DNA of 64,000 nucleotides. It comes from Rhodoferax koreense. GTDB lineage: Bacteria > Pseudomonadota > Gammaproteobacteria > Burkholderiales > Burkholderiaceae_C. The position numbers and the translations under genes are program-made. Shown here one piece after another: positions 37,724 to 48,347 of this stretch. The DNA is taken from positions 4,216,001 to 4,280,000 of the forward strand of contig NZ_CP019236.1 of assembly GCF_001955695.1 (NCBI RefSeq), given 5' to 3'. Each line of letters opens with the position of its first letter. Within the stretch, counting starts at the first letter, position 1. Below the pieces are notes generated by a model, which had not been told where the DNA came from, did no database searches, and was given only the letters and a program-made list of their open reading frames with translations.

Positions 37724-39124
37724 TCAGGCGTAGGGCGCGACCTGTTGCAGCCGCGCGTGATGCCGTTCGCAAAGTGCACGGAAACCGCTGCTGATCCGCT
37801 GATCCTGGGCCGCGGCTTGCCAGAAAGCGAGCGCGGCCATGCAGGCGGCCTGCCAGACGGCACGCTGCGGCGGCAAGGGCAGTGGCGGTTCGAATTCGCG
37901 CGCCGCCACCTCGCCGCCGGCCAGCGGGGCGTGCAGCATCGGCAGCATGTCGTAGGCCGGCGCGACCAGCAGGCGGCCGGATGCCGGCCGAAAACTCAGA
38001 TTGCCCGCATGCATGTCGGTGTTGGCGATGAGCCGGCCGAACCACCACAGATGGGCCACGCTGGCCACGCCCTCCTCGGCCAATCGGCCCGCCGCGGCCA
38101 GCCGGCGCGCCAGGTGGGTCCAGTCGCGCGATGCGTCGCCGAGCAGCGCCGCGTTCACGGTTTCCAGGCTGCACAGCGGACTGCGGCCGTGTGTGCCGTG
38201 GCGGTCGAAACGCTCGACTTCGAGGAAGGTGCGGCCTTCGTGCAGCAGGACACGGCTGCGCGCGGCCGCCACGCCCGGCAGCGTGGCCGCCTGCTGCAGC
38301 GCCAGGTGCTCGCAGACCAGCAGATCGGCCCAGCGCCGCACGGTGGGCGAATCGTCGGCACCGGAGAACTTGACCAGCACGTGCGGGGTGTCGCTCGGCA
38401 GATCGCCGGACACCTCGCGCCGGGCGGCGAACTTGGGAAATTCACCGGCCGCGCTCGAACCTGGCACGCCGGTCGCCACGGCCCGCGCCGCCAGCGCGGC
38501 GTAGGCCGCGGGCGTCTCGTCCGGGGACAACGGTGGCGGCTGATTGAGCCGCAGGGCCTGCCAGTCGGCATAGGCTGCATCGCCGAGCAGGAGATGGCCG
38601 CTCGCGTCGAAACCGCGCTGAGACAACACGTGGACGACATCGTCGTCGGTCCACGCCTGCGGATCGGGCGACACGCCGAGCGCACGGTGTTCGGCACGCG
38701 CGAACAGCCGCCCCATGTAGCCCTGCGGCCGCATGTCGTAGAGCGGATAGGGCAGCCCAGGCCACCAGCCATCGCGCGCGTCTTCGGGTACGGGCCAATC
38801 GGAGCCGGCCAGAGCGAGCCACGCGCCCTGCGGCTGCAGCAGGGCCAGCGGGCCCAGCAACTCCGCCCTGCCCTCGGTGTCGATGGCGTAGACGGGAACA
38901 TCGGCGAAGACACCACGCAGGGGGCGTCGCAAGGCGTAGCGCGCCCGCCGGGCCTGGCCGGCGCTGATGAGCCGGCCCGCCGGCAGCCGCTGCAACATGC
39001 GGTGCAGGGTCGGCACGCTCACGCGAACCGCCTCGGCCAGGCCAGCGGCGCTGGCAGGCGCCTGCAAGGCGAGTGCAGTTTCGAGACCCATCGTTGTTGC
39101 CGCAAGCGGCTCGCTACGCGCCAT
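37724..39124 (-). CDS. yjjJ: HipA-family serine/threonine kinase, YjjJ type, 466 aa
   Basis: Kinase-fold toxin-like protein. Unlike HipA of HipBA, it has its own N-terminal winged-helix region (about residues 15-75, '[21 protein letters not shown]') and no separate HipB gene nearby. HipA-type motifs are '[11 protein letters not shown]', the ATP-binding 'LVKFSG', '[14 protein letters not shown]', the catalytic '[13 protein letters not shown]' (D-x-H-x-G-N) and the metal-binding 'YDMLPM'. In E. coli YjjJ is a growth-inhibiting kinase. Start 39124 is the first in-frame ATG, with AGGG upstream; ATG 39091 is possible. The upstream region has a direct repeat and is A/T-rich. Confidence 0.88.
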   Translation of the reverse strand: MARSEPLAATTMGLETALALQAPASAAGLAEAVRVSVPTLHRMLQRLPAGRLISAGQARRARYALRRPLRGVFADVPVYAIDTEGRAELLGPLALLQPQGAWLALAGSDWPVPEDARDGWWPGLPYPLYDMRPQGYMGRLFARAEHRALGVSPDPQAWTDDDVVHVLSQRGFDASGHLLLGDAAYADWQALRLNQPPPLSPDETPAAYAALAARAVATGVPGSSAAGEFPKFAARREVSGDLPSDTPHVLVKFSGADDSPTVRRWADLLVCEHLALQQAATLPGVAAARSRVLLHEGRTFLEVERFDRHGTHGRSPLCSLETVNAALLGDASRDWTHLARRLAAAGRLAEEGVASVAHLWWFGRLIANTDMHAGNLSFRPASGRLLVAPAYDMLPMLHAPLAGGEVAAREFEPPLPLPPQRAVWQAACMAALAFWQAAAQDQRISSGFRALCERHHARLQQVAPYA

Positions 39125-39146
39125 GCACCCTGTATGAAACGATCAA

Positions 39147-39222
39147 TGAGAAGATTCTAAGGCTTCTATCTTATATGAATCAATCATTTACATCGATCTT
39201 CGCCATATTCTTGAGAAGATTC
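39147..39222 (+). promoter_or_regulatory. Paired 11-bp direct repeats upstream of yjjJ
   Basis: TGAGAAGATTC occurs at 39147-39157 and again at 39212-39222, 65 bases apart, in an A/T-rich stretch of an otherwise GC-rich window. This is the probable promoter/operator region for yjjJ (- strand). A possible -10 (TATAAG on the - strand) lies between the two. Confidence 0.5.
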
Positions 39223-39249
39223 CTGGTGGGTTCTGGCCACTGGTCTTGC

Positions 39250-40032
39250 TCAAGATTGCCGCGACGCGCTGGCGTGCAGGCAGATTGCCGCCGCCGCGCC
39301 GACGTTCAGCGACTCCTCGCCCCCAGGCTGCGCGATGCGGATGCGCTGCGCGGCCATGGCTTCCAGCGCAGGCGAAACCCCCTGCCCTTCGTGGCCCATC
39401 ACCCAGGCGCAGGGCCAGGGCAATTCGGCCCGGTGCAGGAAGCTTCCGCCGTGGGAACTCGTGACCAGCAGCGGCAGGCCGAGCGGCGCCAGGTCCGGCA
39501 ACCCAAGCCCCTCGACCAGGCGCAGGCCAAAATGCGCGCCCATGCCCGCGCGCAAGACCTTGGCACTCCACAGCGCAGCCGTGCCCTTGAGGGCGATCAC
39601 CTGCGTGAAACCGAACGCCGAGGCGCTGCGCAGGATGGAGCCGACATTGCCGGCGTCCTGTACGCGGTCGAGCACGACGGCCGCAGCGCCCGGGGTCAGG
39701 CCGGCCTCGGCCTGCGGCGGCAGATCGAGCACGAAACCCATGCGCGCCGGCGACTCCAGGCCGCTGAGTTCGGCGAACAGCACGTCCGGCAACACCATGG
39801 TTTTGATAGCAGCCTGCGCATATTCCGCCTGCGCCTCAGCCCAAAATGATTCAGCAAACAAGGCCATGGCGGGGCGCCTGCCCCGCGCGAGCGCAGCCCG
39901 GCACAGATGGTCGCCCTCGAGCCAGACGCGGCCCTGCTTGCGGTAGGCCGTGCTGTCCTGCGACAGCTTGCGCAGTTCCTTGAGCAACGGGTTGTCACGC
40001 GAACTCAGGTGCGTGACCAGCGGCGCCGTCAT
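39250..40032 (-). CDS. SpoU/TrmH family RNA 2'-O-methyltransferase, 260 aa
   Basis: SPOUT-fold methyltransferase. An N-terminal substrate-binding region ('[22 protein letters not shown]', '[12 protein letters not shown]') is followed by the trefoil-knot motifs: motif 1 '[20 protein letters not shown]', motif 2 '[11 protein letters not shown]' and motif 3 '[19 protein letters not shown]'. It modifies rRNA or tRNA; the closest functional guess is RlmB-like or TsnR-like. The gene overlaps the end of rnhB by an ATGA. A degenerate interspersed repeat (39801-39854) encodes 'AQAAIKTMV' here. Confidence 0.85.
   Translation of the reverse strand: MTAPLVTHLSSRDNPLLKELRKLSQDSTAYRKQGRVWLEGDHLCRAALARGRRPAMALFAESFWAEAQAEYAQAAIKTMVLPDVLFAELSGLESPARMGFVLDLPPQAEAGLTPGAAAVVLDRVQDAGNVGSILRSASAFGFTQVIALKGTAALWSAKVLRAGMGAHFGLRLVEGLGLPDLAPLGLPLLVTSSHGGSFLHRAELPWPCAWVMGHEGQGVSPALEAMAAQRIRIAQPGGEESLNVGAAAAICLHASASRQS
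39801..39854 (-). repeat. Degenerate interspersed repeat, copy B (inside the SPOUT methyltransferase gene)
   Basis: TTTTGATAGCAGCCTGCGC..GCGC..CCAAAATGATTCA pattern; translated as A-A-I-K-T-M in the shared frame. Confidence 0.55.
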
Positions 40033-40679
40033 CGCAACACCTCCGTCGCCCGCCCGGCCAGTGCCAGCGCCTCGCTCACCGGGCTGAAACTGCGCCGGTG
40101 CAAGGGGCAGGCGCCGTGCGCGCGCAGTGCATCGAGGTGGGCGGAGGTGCCATAACCCTTGTGCGTGGCGAAGCCATAGTGCGGATATTGCGCATCGATC
40201 TCGGCACACCAGCGGTCGCGCGTGACCTTGGCCAGGATCGACGCGGCCGAGATCGCCGGCACGAGATCGTCGCCGCGCACGATGGCCTCGGCCATCACCT
40301 TGAGCGTGGGCAGGCGGTTGCCATCGACCAGCACGCGCGCCGGCGTGAGCCGCAGGCCTTCGACCGCGCGGCGCATGGCCAGCATGGTGGCCTGCAGGAT
40401 GTTGAGCGTGTCGATCTCTTCCACCGTGGCATGCGCCACCGAGCAGCACAGCGCCTTAGCGCGGATCTCGTCGTACAGCGCGTCGCGGCGTGCCGCGGTG
40501 AGCTTCTTGGAATCGGCGAGGCCGCGGATCGGCCGCAGGTCGTCGAGGATCACTGCCGCCGCCATCACCGGCCCCGCCAGCGGGCCGCGGCCGGCCTCGT
40601 CCACGCCGGCCATCAGCCCGGGCGTGAACCAGGACAGGGCGGTCTGCTCAGGAACGGTGGATGACTTTTTCGATCGCAT
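40029..40679 (-). CDS. rnhB: Ribonuclease HII, 216 aa
   Basis: Removes RNA from RNA-DNA hybrids, including single ribonucleotides. The active site '[14 protein letters not shown]' (first Asp-Glu pair) and the downstream '[13 protein letters not shown]', 'VDGNRLP' (Asp), '[13 protein letters not shown]' and 'HKGYGT' motifs are intact. Its start overlaps the end of lpxB by 32 bases, and its stop overlaps the start of the methyltransferase gene. It is the usual neighbour of lpxB in this cluster. The Met at residue 23 could alternatively be the start. Confidence 0.94.
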   Translation of the reverse strand: MRSKKSSTVPEQTALSWFTPGLMAGVDEAGRGPLAGPVMAAAVILDDLRPIRGLADSKKLTAARRDALYDEIRAKALCCSVAHATVEEIDTLNILQATMLAMRRAVEGLRLTPARVLVDGNRLPTLKVMAEAIVRGDDLVPAISAASILAKVTRDRWCAEIDAQYPHYGFATHKGYGTSAHLDALRAHGACPLHRRSFSPVSEALALAGRATEVLR

Positions 40680-41817
40680 CGGTGGCCAGCAAGGCGGTGT
40701 CGCGCTTCAGTTCGTGGTGCAGCGCGGTGAAGGTTTTCTCGATCGCGGCGATTTTCGCAGAGCCCGAAGCCTGGTCGTCCAGCCAAAACAGCACCGCGGC
40801 GGCCAGCGCCTCGGGTGTGGCGGCGTCCTGCAGCAGTTCGGGCACGACGAAGTCGCGGCACAGGATGTTGGGCAGGCCGACCCAGGGCTGCAACTGCTTG
40901 CGCCGCATGAGCTGCCACGACAGCCAGTGCATGTTGTAGGCGATGACCATCGGCCGCTTGAACAGCGCGGCCTCCAGCGTGGCGGTGCCGCTGGCGATGA
41001 GCGTCACGTCGCAGGCCGCCAGCACGGTGTGCGATTGGCCGGCGACGATCTGCAGCCGGCCGGCCATGCCGCAGGCGGCGGCCATGGCATCGATCTCGCT
41101 GCGCAGGTTGGGCACCGCCGGGACGACGAATTTGATAGCAGGATGCGCTTTCTGCATCAGCGCCGCGGCCGCAAAAAACCTCGAGGCCAGGTAACGCACC
41201 TCCGACTTGCGGCTGCCCGGCAGGATCGCCACCACCTGGTCGCCATCGGCCAGGCCGAGCTGGCGCCGCGCCGCGGCCTTGTCGGGCACGAGCGGGATCA
41301 CGTTCGCCAGCGGATGGCCGACATAGGTCGCGTTGATGCCGTGCTGCGCCAGCAGCGCCGGCTCGAACGGGAAGATGCACAGCACATGGTCGGCGGCGGC
41401 GCGGATCTTCTCGACGCGGTTCGCGCGCCAGGCCCAGATCGACGGGCAGACGAAATGCACGGTCGGGACCTTCGCCGCCTTCAGCGCTGTTTCCAGGCCG
41501 AGGTTGAAGTCGGGCGCGTCCACGCCGATGAACACATCGGGCCGTTCGCGCAGGAAGCGTTCGCGCAACTGGCGGCGGATGGCGAAGAGTTCGCGCAGGC
41601 GGCGCACCACCTCCATGCTGTAGCCATGCACCGCGAGCTTGTCGCTGGGCCACAGCGCCTGGAAACCGCGTTGGCCCATCTGCGGGCCGCCGATGCCGCT
41701 GGCCTGCAGCGCGGGCCAACGTGCACGCATGCCGTCGAGCACCAGGCCGGCGAGCAGGTCGCCGGAGGCCTCGCCGGCCACCATGCCGAGCCGGGGAGAC
41801 GACATCGCCGGGGCCAT
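40648..41817 (-). CDS. lpxB: Lipid-A-disaccharide synthase LpxB, 389 aa
   Basis: Glycosyltransferase joining UDP-diacylglucosamine and lipid X to give the lipid A disaccharide. '[14 protein letters not shown]' near the N-terminus and '[19 protein letters not shown]', '[13 protein letters not shown]' and '[12 protein letters not shown]' in the C-terminal half are diagnostic of family 19. The ATG at 41817 shares its A with the stop of lpxA (TGATG), the strongest evidence for this start; Met at residue 5 is an alternative. Contains degenerate repeat copy C (41128-41178), coding 'HPAIKFVV'. Confidence 0.94.
   Translation of the reverse strand: MAPAMSSPRLGMVAGEASGDLLAGLVLDGMRARWPALQASGIGGPQMGQRGFQALWPSDKLAVHGYSMEVVRRLRELFAIRRQLRERFLRERPDVFIGVDAPDFNLGLETALKAAKVPTVHFVCPSIWAWRANRVEKIRAAADHVLCIFPFEPALLAQHGINATYVGHPLANVIPLVPDKAAARRQLGLADGDQVVAILPGSRKSEVRYLASRFFAAAALMQKAHPAIKFVVPAVPNLRSEIDAMAAACGMAGRLQIVAGQSHTVLAACDVTLIASGTATLEAALFKRPMVIAYNMHWLSWQLMRRKQLQPWVGLPNILCRDFVVPELLQDAATPEALAAAVLFWLDDQASGSAKIAAIEKTFTALHHELKRDTALLATDAIEKVIHRS
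41128..41178 (-). repeat. Degenerate interspersed repeat, copy C (inside lpxB)
   Basis: AATTTGATAGCAGGATGCGC..AGCGC pattern; translated as P-A-I-K-F-V in the shared frame. Confidence 0.5.
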
Positions 41818-42605
41818 CAGCGGGCGATGCCGCTGACGGAGCTGCCGAGGAAGTCGTTCATCAGCGCCACGTCGGCCGCCGCCTCGGGCACCTGTTCGCC
41901 CAGCGCGGCGATGGCGGTGCGGGCTTCGTCCAGGGTCTTGCCCTGGCGGTAGATCAGCTTGTGCATCTCGCGGATGGCCTTGAGCCGCGCCTCGGAGAAG
42001 TCGCGCCGCTTCAGGCCGACCAGGTTCACCGCGCGCACCACCAGCGGGTTGCCGTCGACGACCATGAACGGCGGCACGTCCTTGTTGACGTGCCCGGCAA
42101 AGCCGACCATCGCGTGGGCACCGACGCGCATGCGCTGCAGCACGCCCACAAGGCCGCCGATCGTCGCCCAGTCGCCCACCTGCACATGGCCGGCCAGCGT
42201 GGTGTTGTTGGCCATGGTGATCTGGCTGCCGAGCTGGCAATCGTGCGCGATGTGCACGTAGGCCATGATCCAGTTGTCGTCGCCCAGCCGCGTGGCGCCG
42301 GCGTCCTGCACGGTGCCGAGGTTGAAGGTGCAGAACTCGCGGATGGTGTTGCGGTCGCCGATCACCAGCTCTGTGGGTTCGCCGGCGTATTTCTTGTCCT
42401 GCGGCACGGCGCCGAGCGAATTGAACTGGAAGATATGGTTGTCGCGGCCGATCGTGGTGTGGCCATCGATCACGCAATGTGCACCGATCGCCGTGCCCGC
42501 GCCGATGCGCACGTGCGGGCCGATCACGGTGTAGGGGCCGACGGCGACGGAGGAGTCCAGCTCGGCGCCCGGCTCGACGATGGCGGTCGGGTGGATGGCG
42601 CTCAC
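41817..42605 (-). CDS. lpxA: Acyl-ACP--UDP-N-acetylglucosamine O-acyltransferase LpxA, 262 aa
   Basis: First step of lipid A synthesis. Left-handed beta-helix of hexapeptide repeats is obvious ('[34 protein letters not shown]', '[10 protein letters not shown]'), with the catalytic His in '[12 protein letters not shown]'. The C-terminal helices '[26 protein letters not shown]' match the family. It starts with GTG at 42605 with GAGG upstream. It lies between fabZ and lpxB, in the normal lpxD-fabZ-lpxA-lpxB order. Confidence 0.95.
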   Translation of the reverse strand: MSAIHPTAIVEPGAELDSSVAVGPYTVIGPHVRIGAGTAIGAHCVIDGHTTIGRDNHIFQFNSLGAVPQDKKYAGEPTELVIGDRNTIREFCTFNLGTVQDAGATRLGDDNWIMAYVHIAHDCQLGSQITMANNTTLAGHVQVGDWATIGGLVGVLQRMRVGAHAMVGFAGHVNKDVPPFMVVDGNPLVVRAVNLVGLKRRDFSEARLKAIREMHKLIYRQGKTLDEARTAIAALGEQVPEAAADVALMNDFLGSSVSGIAR

Positions 42606-42613
42606 GCTCGACC

Positions 42614-43057
42614 TCAGGCGATGGTGCGCATGGCGCAGGTCAGCTGTTCGACCTCGACCGCCACTTCCTCACCCACCAGGGCACGCGTCTTGAAGCGGAA
42701 GATGCCGGCCTTCATGCGCAGCAGTTCAGCCTCCAGGATCAACTGATCGCCAGGCTCGACCGGGCGCTTGAAGCGCACGCCGTCGATGCCCGCGAAGTAA
42801 TACACCGTATTGCCGCAGGGCGAGGCGTCGAGCGCGTGGAAGGCCAGCAGCGCCGCGGTCTGGGCCAGCGCCTCGAGCATGAGCACGCCGGGCATCACTG
42901 GCCGGTTCGGGAAATGGCCCTGGAAGAAGGGTTCGTTCATGGTGACGTTCTTCAGCGCCCGGATGCTCTTGCCCTTCTCGAGATCGAGCACCCGGTCCAC
43001 CAGCAGGAACGGGTAGCGGTGGGGCAATTGCTTGAGGATTGTGTGGATGTCCATCAT
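42614..43057 (-). CDS. fabZ: 3-hydroxyacyl-ACP dehydratase FabZ, 147 aa
   Basis: Hotdog-fold enzyme that dehydrates 3-hydroxyacyl-ACP during fatty acid elongation. '[13 protein letters not shown]' carries the conserved region, and '[20 protein letters not shown]' holds the catalytic His and Glu. The first Met at 43057 overlaps the lpxD stop (ATGA), and a second Met follows immediately. FabZ and LpxA compete for the 3-hydroxymyristoyl pool, so their pairing here is functionally sensible. Confidence 0.95.
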   Translation of the reverse strand: MMDIHTILKQLPHRYPFLLVDRVLDLEKGKSIRALKNVTMNEPFFQGHFPNRPVMPGVLMLEALAQTAALLAFHALDASPCGNTVYYFAGIDGVRFKRPVEPGDQLILEAELLRMKAGIFRFKTRALVGEEVAVEVEQLTCAMRTIA

Positions 43058-44055
43058 GGTTCTGAAAGGCGTTGTTCGTTCGATTTTTCGAGGGCGCGCA
43101 GGCGGTCGCGCAGCTTGTGCAACTGCCGGAGGGTGGCCGCGTTCTTTTCCCAGTTCGCATTGTCGTCGATGGGAAACACGCCGCTGTACTGGCCGGGCTT
43201 GAGCAGCGAACGCGTCGCCAGCGACGCCGCCGAGATGTGCACATTGTCGGCCAGGGTCAGGTGGCCCAGCACCATGCCCGCGCCGCCCACCGTGCAGTGC
43301 GCGCCGATGGTGGCACTGCCGGCCACGGCCGAGCAGCCGGCCAGCGCGCTGTGCTTGCCGATGCGCACGTTGTGGCCGATCTGGATCAGGTTGTCGAGCT
43401 TGACGCCGTCTTCGATCACCGTGTCCTGGAGCGCGCCGCGGTCGATGCAGGTATTGGCGCCGATCTCCACGTCGTCGCCGATGGACACGGCGCCGAGCTG
43501 CTCGATCTTTTCCCAGGCCCCGGCGTTCGGTGCGAAGCCGAAACCGTCGGCACCGATCACCACGCCCGGATGCAGCAGGCAGCGCGCGCCGATGCGGCAG
43601 TCTTCGCTCACGGTCACACGCGACTTCAGCACGGTGTGGGCACCGATGCGCGCGCCCCGTTCGACCACGCACAGCGGCCCGATCGAGGCCGTGGGATCGA
43701 CGATGGCCTCCGCATCGACCACTGCGCTCGGATGGATGCCGGGCTTCGGCCCGCGGCCGCTCGCACGCCGCCACAGCTGCGTGAGCCGCGCGAAATAGAG
43801 ATAAGGGTCGGGCGTGACGATGCAGGCGCCCCCATGCGCAGGACGGGCCAGCGCCGCCGCCTGCATGGCCGGGCCCACAATGACACAGGCCGCCTGGGAG
43901 GCGGCCAGTTGTTGTCGGTACTTGGGGTTGCTGAGGAAGGCCAGCTCGCCGGCACCGGCGGATTCGAGCGGGGCCAGCCCCGCGATCGTCACGGCCGGGT
44001 CGCCGTGCAACTGGCCGCCCAGCGCGGCCACGATTTCACTCAAGGTCAAAGCCAT
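43054..44055 (-). CDS. lpxD: UDP-3-O-(3-hydroxymyristoyl)glucosamine N-acyltransferase LpxD, 333 aa
   Basis: Third step of lipid A synthesis. N-terminal uridine-binding domain ('[18 protein letters not shown]', '[22 protein letters not shown]') and a hexapeptide-repeat helix with the catalytic His in '[18 protein letters not shown]'. C-terminal '[23 protein letters not shown]' fits the family. It follows ompH by 25 bases. Length and order match other Comamonadaceae clusters. Confidence 0.95.
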   Translation of the reverse strand: MALTLSEIVAALGGQLHGDPAVTIAGLAPLESAGAGELAFLSNPKYRQQLAASQAACVIVGPAMQAAALARPAHGGACIVTPDPYLYFARLTQLWRRASGRGPKPGIHPSAVVDAEAIVDPTASIGPLCVVERGARIGAHTVLKSRVTVSEDCRIGARCLLHPGVVIGADGFGFAPNAGAWEKIEQLGAVSIGDDVEIGANTCIDRGALQDTVIEDGVKLDNLIQIGHNVRIGKHSALAGCSAVAGSATIGAHCTVGGAGMVLGHLTLADNVHISAASLATRSLLKPGQYSGVFPIDDNANWEKNAATLRQLHKLRDRLRALEKSNEQRLSEP

Positions 44056-44080
44056 GCTGTTTCCTCCAGCCGGGGCTGGA

Positions 44081-44611
44081 TCACTTGGCGCCGGGTGCGG
44101 CCGCGTTCAAGGCCTTGATGACCTTGTCGGTGATGTCGTGTTTGGGGTTGATGTAGACCGCTTCCTGCAGCACCGCGTCGTACTTCTCGGTCTCGGCCAC
44201 CTGGCGGATCACGCGATTGGCCTTCTCCAGCACCTGCTGCAGTTCCTCGTTCTTGCGCGAATTCAGGTCTTCCTGGAATTCACGGCGCTTGCGCTGGAAA
44301 TCGCGGTCCTGGTCGACGAGCTGCTTCTGGCGCGTGGCGCGCTGGCTTTCGGCCAGCGTGGGCGCTTCGCGTTCGAACTTGTCGGAGGCGGTCTTGAGCG
44401 CGGTGCCGATGTCCGTCAGCTCTTTCTCGCGCTTGGAAAATTCCTGCTCGAGCTTGGCCTGCGCGGCCTTGGCCGCATTCGATTCACGGAAGATGCGATC
44501 GGTACTGACAAAGCCGACACGGAAGTCTTCCGTCTGAGCCTGGGCATGCACCGACAGCGCCATTGCACCCACGAGGACCGCTGACCAGCTCTGACGTAAA
44601 AAATTCTTCAT
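44081..44611 (-). CDS. ompH: OmpH/Skp family periplasmic chaperone, 176 aa
   Basis: Periplasmic chaperone that escorts unfolded outer-membrane proteins to the Bam complex. Signal peptide '[18 protein letters not shown]' followed by a long coiled coil ('[19 protein letters not shown]', '[21 protein letters not shown]') forming the tentacle arms. The start at 44611 overlaps the bamA stop by one base (TAATG), the usual bamA-skp coupling. Confidence 0.93.
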   Translation of the reverse strand: MKNFLRQSWSAVLVGAMALSVHAQAQTEDFRVGFVSTDRIFRESNAAKAAQAKLEQEFSKREKELTDIGTALKTASDKFEREAPTLAESQRATRQKQLVDQDRDFQRKRREFQEDLNSRKNEELQQVLEKANRVIRQVAETEKYDAVLQEAVYINPKHDITDKVIKALNAAAPGAK

Positions 44612-46908
44612 TAGAAAGACGTACCTATTTGGAATTGCAGTTTCTGGATTCTATCGCCAGCGAATTTCTTGATCGGGAACGCATAAGCGAGGCGCAGCGG
44701 GCCGACCGGCGAGATCCAGCTCAGTCCGATACCGGTGGACGCGCGAAGTTCATTGAACTGGATCTTGGCGCCGTCGCCATAGACGTTGCCGGCATCGAGG
44801 AAGCCGAACAGCCGCAGCGTGCGGTCGTTACCGGCACCGGGGAACGGCGTCATCATCTCGACGTTCACGTTGACCTTCTTCGAGCCGCCAATGGAAGCGC
44901 CGGTCACGTCGCGCGGACCGAGCGTGCCCTGCTCGAAACCCCGCACCGAGCCGAGGCCACCGCCGTAGAAGTTCTTGAAGATGGGGAACGGCTGCCCGTT
45001 CAAACCCTTGCCCCAGCCCACCTCGGTATTGAAGGCCAGCGTGTATTGCTTGCTCAGCGGCACGTATTGCTGGAACTGGTAATTGGTGCGCACGTACCGG
45101 GCATCGCCGATCAGCGCGATGGCACTGTTGAAGTTCTGGTAGCGGCCGCTGGACGGCGCGAGTGTGCTGTCGCGGTTGTCGCGCGACCAGCCCACGGTGA
45201 ACGGGAACGACGTGCTGGTGTAGCCGAACTCCTCGGCATAGGCCAGGTAGGACGCCGGGATGTTGGTGCCGGGCTTGATCGTGGTGCGTTCCAGCGTGCC
45301 GCCGAAATACACGGTGTCGATCTCGCTGAACGGGATGCCGAAGCGCATGCCCGCGCCTTCGGTCACCAACTGGTAGTTGCCGCCCTGGTCGTTGTAGGGC
45401 CGCGACGAGCGGTGGAACAGGTCGATCGAACGCGAGATGCCGTCGGCCGTGAAATACGGATCGACCGTGCTCAACACGATGGCGCGGTTGTACTTGCTGG
45501 TGTTGACCTCGAGGCCGAGGTAGTTGCCAGAACCGAATGCGTTCTCCTGCTTGATGCTGAACGAGAGCGACAGCTTCTCGGCACTGGAGAAGCCCGCGCC
45601 GAGCTGCAGGCTGCCGGTGGGTTTTTCCTCGACGTTCATCTGCACGTCGACCTGGTCGGGCGCGCCGGGCACCTCCGCCGTCTCGATGTTGACTTCCTTG
45701 AAGTAGCCGAGCCGGTCGACCCGGTCGCGCGAGAGCTTGATCTTGTCGCCGTCGTACCACGAAGACTCGAACTGGCGGAATTCGCGGCGGATGACTTCGT
45801 CGCGCGTACGGCTGTTGCCGGCCACGTTGACGCGGCGCACGTAGGCGCGGCGCGAGGGCTCGGCCTGCAACGTCAGTGCGACCTGGTTGGTGGCGCGGTC
45901 GATGTCGGGCCGGGCCTCCACCGTGGCAAAGGCGAAGCCGAAGTTGCCGAAGTTGTCCTTGAAGGCCTTGGTGGTTTCCGTCACCCGGTCGGCGTTGTAG
46001 GGCTCACCCGGCTTGATGGTGACCAGCGACTTGAATTCGTCTTCCTTGCCGAGATAGTTGCCTTCGAGCTTCACGCTGGAGACCACGAAACGCTCGCCTT
46101 CGGTCACGTTCAGCGTGATGGTGATGTCCTGCTTGTCGGGCGAGATCGCCACCTGGGTGGAATCGATGCGGAATTCGAGATAGCCGCGCGCCAGATAGTA
46201 GGAGCGCAGGGTCTCGATGTCGGCATTGAGCTTGGCGCGCGAATAGCGATCGGACTTGGTGTACCAGCTGAGCCAGCCGCCGGTATCGAGCTCGAACAGC
46301 CCGCGCAGCGTGGACTCGCTGAAGGCCTTGTTGCCGACGACGCGAATCTCCTTGATCTTGGCCGGTTCGCCTTCGGTGATGTTGAAGCTCAGGTTGACCC
46401 GGTTGCGCTCGATCGGCGTCACCGTGGTCACCACCTCGGCGCTGTACAGGCTCTTGTTGATGTACTGGCGCTTGAGTTCCTGCTCCGCGCGGTCGGTCAG
46501 GGCCTTGTCGTAGGGCCGGCCTTCGGTCAGGCCGACGTCGCGCATCGACTTCTTGAGCGCGTCCTTGTCGAACTCCTTGGCGCCGATGAATTCGACATCG
46601 GCCACGGTCGGACGTTCTTCGACCACCACCACCAGCACGTCGCCGCTCACCTCCAGCCGCACGTCCTTGAACAGGCCCAGCGCGAACAGCGCCCGGATGG
46701 CGGCCGCACCCTGTTCGTCGTTGTAGGTGTCGCCGACACGGAAGGGCAGCGAGGCGAACACGGTACCCGGCTCGACGCGCTGCAGGCCTTCGATGCGGAT
46801 GTCGCGCACCGAGAACGGGTCCACGGCCCAGGCGGTGTTGGCCACGAAAAGCAGGGCCACTGCGGCGCTCAATGCACGCACGCGAAAACTACGGAAATGA
46901 TTATTCAT
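44611..46908 (-). CDS. bamA: Outer membrane protein assembly factor BamA, 765 aa
   Basis: Central barrel of the Bam complex that inserts outer-membrane proteins. Signal peptide 'RVRALSAAVALLFVANTAWA', five POTRA domains (about 25-420, beginning 'VDPFSVRDIRIEGLQRVEPGTVFASLPF'), then a 16-stranded barrel with 'VRGFEQGTLGPRD' (the lid-loop VRGF motif) and a terminal 'KLQFQIGTSF' ending in Phe. ATG 46908 was chosen as it begins the signal peptide; an extended start at 46959 (GTG) is less likely. It follows rseP by 53 bases. Confidence 0.95.
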   Translation of the reverse strand: MNNHFRSFRVRALSAAVALLFVANTAWAVDPFSVRDIRIEGLQRVEPGTVFASLPFRVGDTYNDEQGAAAIRALFALGLFKDVRLEVSGDVLVVVVEERPTVADVEFIGAKEFDKDALKKSMRDVGLTEGRPYDKALTDRAEQELKRQYINKSLYSAEVVTTVTPIERNRVNLSFNITEGEPAKIKEIRVVGNKAFSESTLRGLFELDTGGWLSWYTKSDRYSRAKLNADIETLRSYYLARGYLEFRIDSTQVAISPDKQDITITLNVTEGERFVVSSVKLEGNYLGKEDEFKSLVTIKPGEPYNADRVTETTKAFKDNFGNFGFAFATVEARPDIDRATNQVALTLQAEPSRRAYVRRVNVAGNSRTRDEVIRREFRQFESSWYDGDKIKLSRDRVDRLGYFKEVNIETAEVPGAPDQVDVQMNVEEKPTGSLQLGAGFSSAEKLSLSFSIKQENAFGSGNYLGLEVNTSKYNRAIVLSTVDPYFTADGISRSIDLFHRSSRPYNDQGGNYQLVTEGAGMRFGIPFSEIDTVYFGGTLERTTIKPGTNIPASYLAYAEEFGYTSTSFPFTVGWSRDNRDSTLAPSSGRYQNFNSAIALIGDARYVRTNYQFQQYVPLSKQYTLAFNTEVGWGKGLNGQPFPIFKNFYGGGLGSVRGFEQGTLGPRDVTGASIGGSKKVNVNVEMMTPFPGAGNDRTLRLFGFLDAGNVYGDGAKIQFNELRASTGIGLSWISPVGPLRLAYAFPIKKFAGDRIQKLQFQIGTSF

Positions 46909-46961
46909 GAATAGTGGTTTGCAAACCCGCCGGCCGATGCCAGATGACATGTGGTTCACGG

Positions 46962-48323
46962 TTAGCCGAAGATACGGGTCACGTCGTTAAAAAGCGCAAT
47001 GGACATCATCACCAGCAGCACCGCAACGCCACCGCGCTGCATGCGCTCCATCCATGCGTCGGACACGCTTTTGCCTGTCACCGCCTCCCAAAGATAATAC
47101 ATCAGGTGCCCGCCATCCAGAACGGGCAGCGGCAGCAGGTTCAGGACGCCCAGGCTGACGCTGATCAGCGCCAGGAAAACCAGGTACTGCGACAGGCCGA
47201 GGCTGGCCGACTTGCCGGCGAAATCGGCAATGGTCAACGGGCCGCTGAGATTCTTCAGCGAAGCCTCGCCGATCACCATCTTGCCCATCATGCGTAAGGT
47301 CAGCACCGAAACCTCCCAGGTCCGCACCGCGCCCTGCCAGAGGCCATCGAACACGCCGTATTCGATGGTCACCATCTCCGGCGGCGCACCCACGTAGGCA
47401 CCGATGCGGCCGAACACGGCGGCGCCGTCTTGTTTCACGTCGGGGCTGACCTCGAGTTCGACGGGCTGGCCGTCGCGGCGCACGCTCCAGGTCTGCGCCA
47501 GCGGCTGGTTGCCACGCACCGAAGCGCGGATCGCCTCGCGCAGCTGCTGGCCATCGACGATGCGCGTGGCGCCGATGCGCTGCACGACGTCACCGGCCAT
47601 CAGGCCTTCGCGCGCGGCGGCGCCGTCGGCCATGACTTCGCCGATACGCGGCTGGTTCCAGGGGCCGAGGATGCCGATGCGACGGTAAAGCTGGGCATCG
47701 GCCTCGCTGGCTTCCACCGTGGACAGCGGCAGCATCACCTCGCGCACCCGCCCGCGCGGCGAGTCGCTCACTTCCAGGCGCACGTTCCTGCCGTCAAGCG
47801 CGCCGCGCGTGATCAGCCAGCGCAGGTCTTCGAAGGAACGCGTGGCGTCCAGGCTCTCGCCGTCCCAGCCGGCACGCAGCACGGTTTCCCCACCCACGAT
47901 GCCGGCTTTCTCGGCCACCGAGCCCGCCACCGGACTCGCCAGGATGGCCCGCGGCTCGTCCACCCCGCCCCAGTTGACCATGGCGTAGAGCAGCGTGGCC
48001 AGCAGCAGGTTGGCGATCGGGCCGGCGGCGACGATGGCCGCGCGGGATCTGAGTGGCTGGGTGTTGAAGGCCAGGTGACGTTCCTCGGGCGCGACCGGGC
48101 CCTCGCGCTCGTCGAGCATCTTCACATAGCCGCCGAGCGGAAACGCACCGACCACGAATTCCGTCGGCGAACCCTTGGGCTGCCAGCGGTACAGCACCTT
48201 GCCGAAGCCCACGGAAAACCGCAGCACCTTCACGCCACAGGCGACGGCCACGCGGTAGTGGCCGTATTCGTGCACGGCGATCAACAGCGCCAGCGCCACC
48301 ACAAAAGCCACGAAGGTCAACAT
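46962..48323 (-). CDS. rseP: RIP metalloprotease RseP, 453 aa
   Basis: Inner-membrane site-2 protease that cuts anti-sigma factor RseA to activate sigma-E. Zinc motif H18-E-Y-G-H22 in the first membrane helix and the C-terminal 'LPVLDGGHLMYY' (N-x-x-P-x-P-x-L-D-G motif) are intact, with two PDZ-like domains between ('GPWNQPRIGEVMADGAAAREGLMAGDVVQRI'). Length fits. It sits between dxr and bamA, as in most proteobacteria. Confidence 0.95.
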   Translation of the reverse strand: MLTFVAFVVALALLIAVHEYGHYRVAVACGVKVLRFSVGFGKVLYRWQPKGSPTEFVVGAFPLGGYVKMLDEREGPVAPEERHLAFNTQPLRSRAAIVAAGPIANLLLATLLYAMVNWGGVDEPRAILASPVAGSVAEKAGIVGGETVLRAGWDGESLDATRSFEDLRWLITRGALDGRNVRLEVSDSPRGRVREVMLPLSTVEASEADAQLYRRIGILGPWNQPRIGEVMADGAAAREGLMAGDVVQRIGATRIVDGQQLREAIRASVRGNQPLAQTWSVRRDGQPVELEVSPDVKQDGAAVFGRIGAYVGAPPEMVTIEYGVFDGLWQGAVRTWEVSVLTLRMMGKMVIGEASLKNLSGPLTIADFAGKSASLGLSQYLVFLALISVSLGVLNLLPLPVLDGGHLMYYLWEAVTGKSVSDAWMERMQRGGVAVLLVMMSIALFNDVTRIFG

Positions 48324-48347
48324 CAGGTCCGTCCTTTGTGCATCGTC

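Noticed and set aside
46908..46959. An upstream GTG start for bamA adding 17 residues
   Set aside because: The extension precedes a complete signal peptide and shows no homology; ATG 46908 is the better start.
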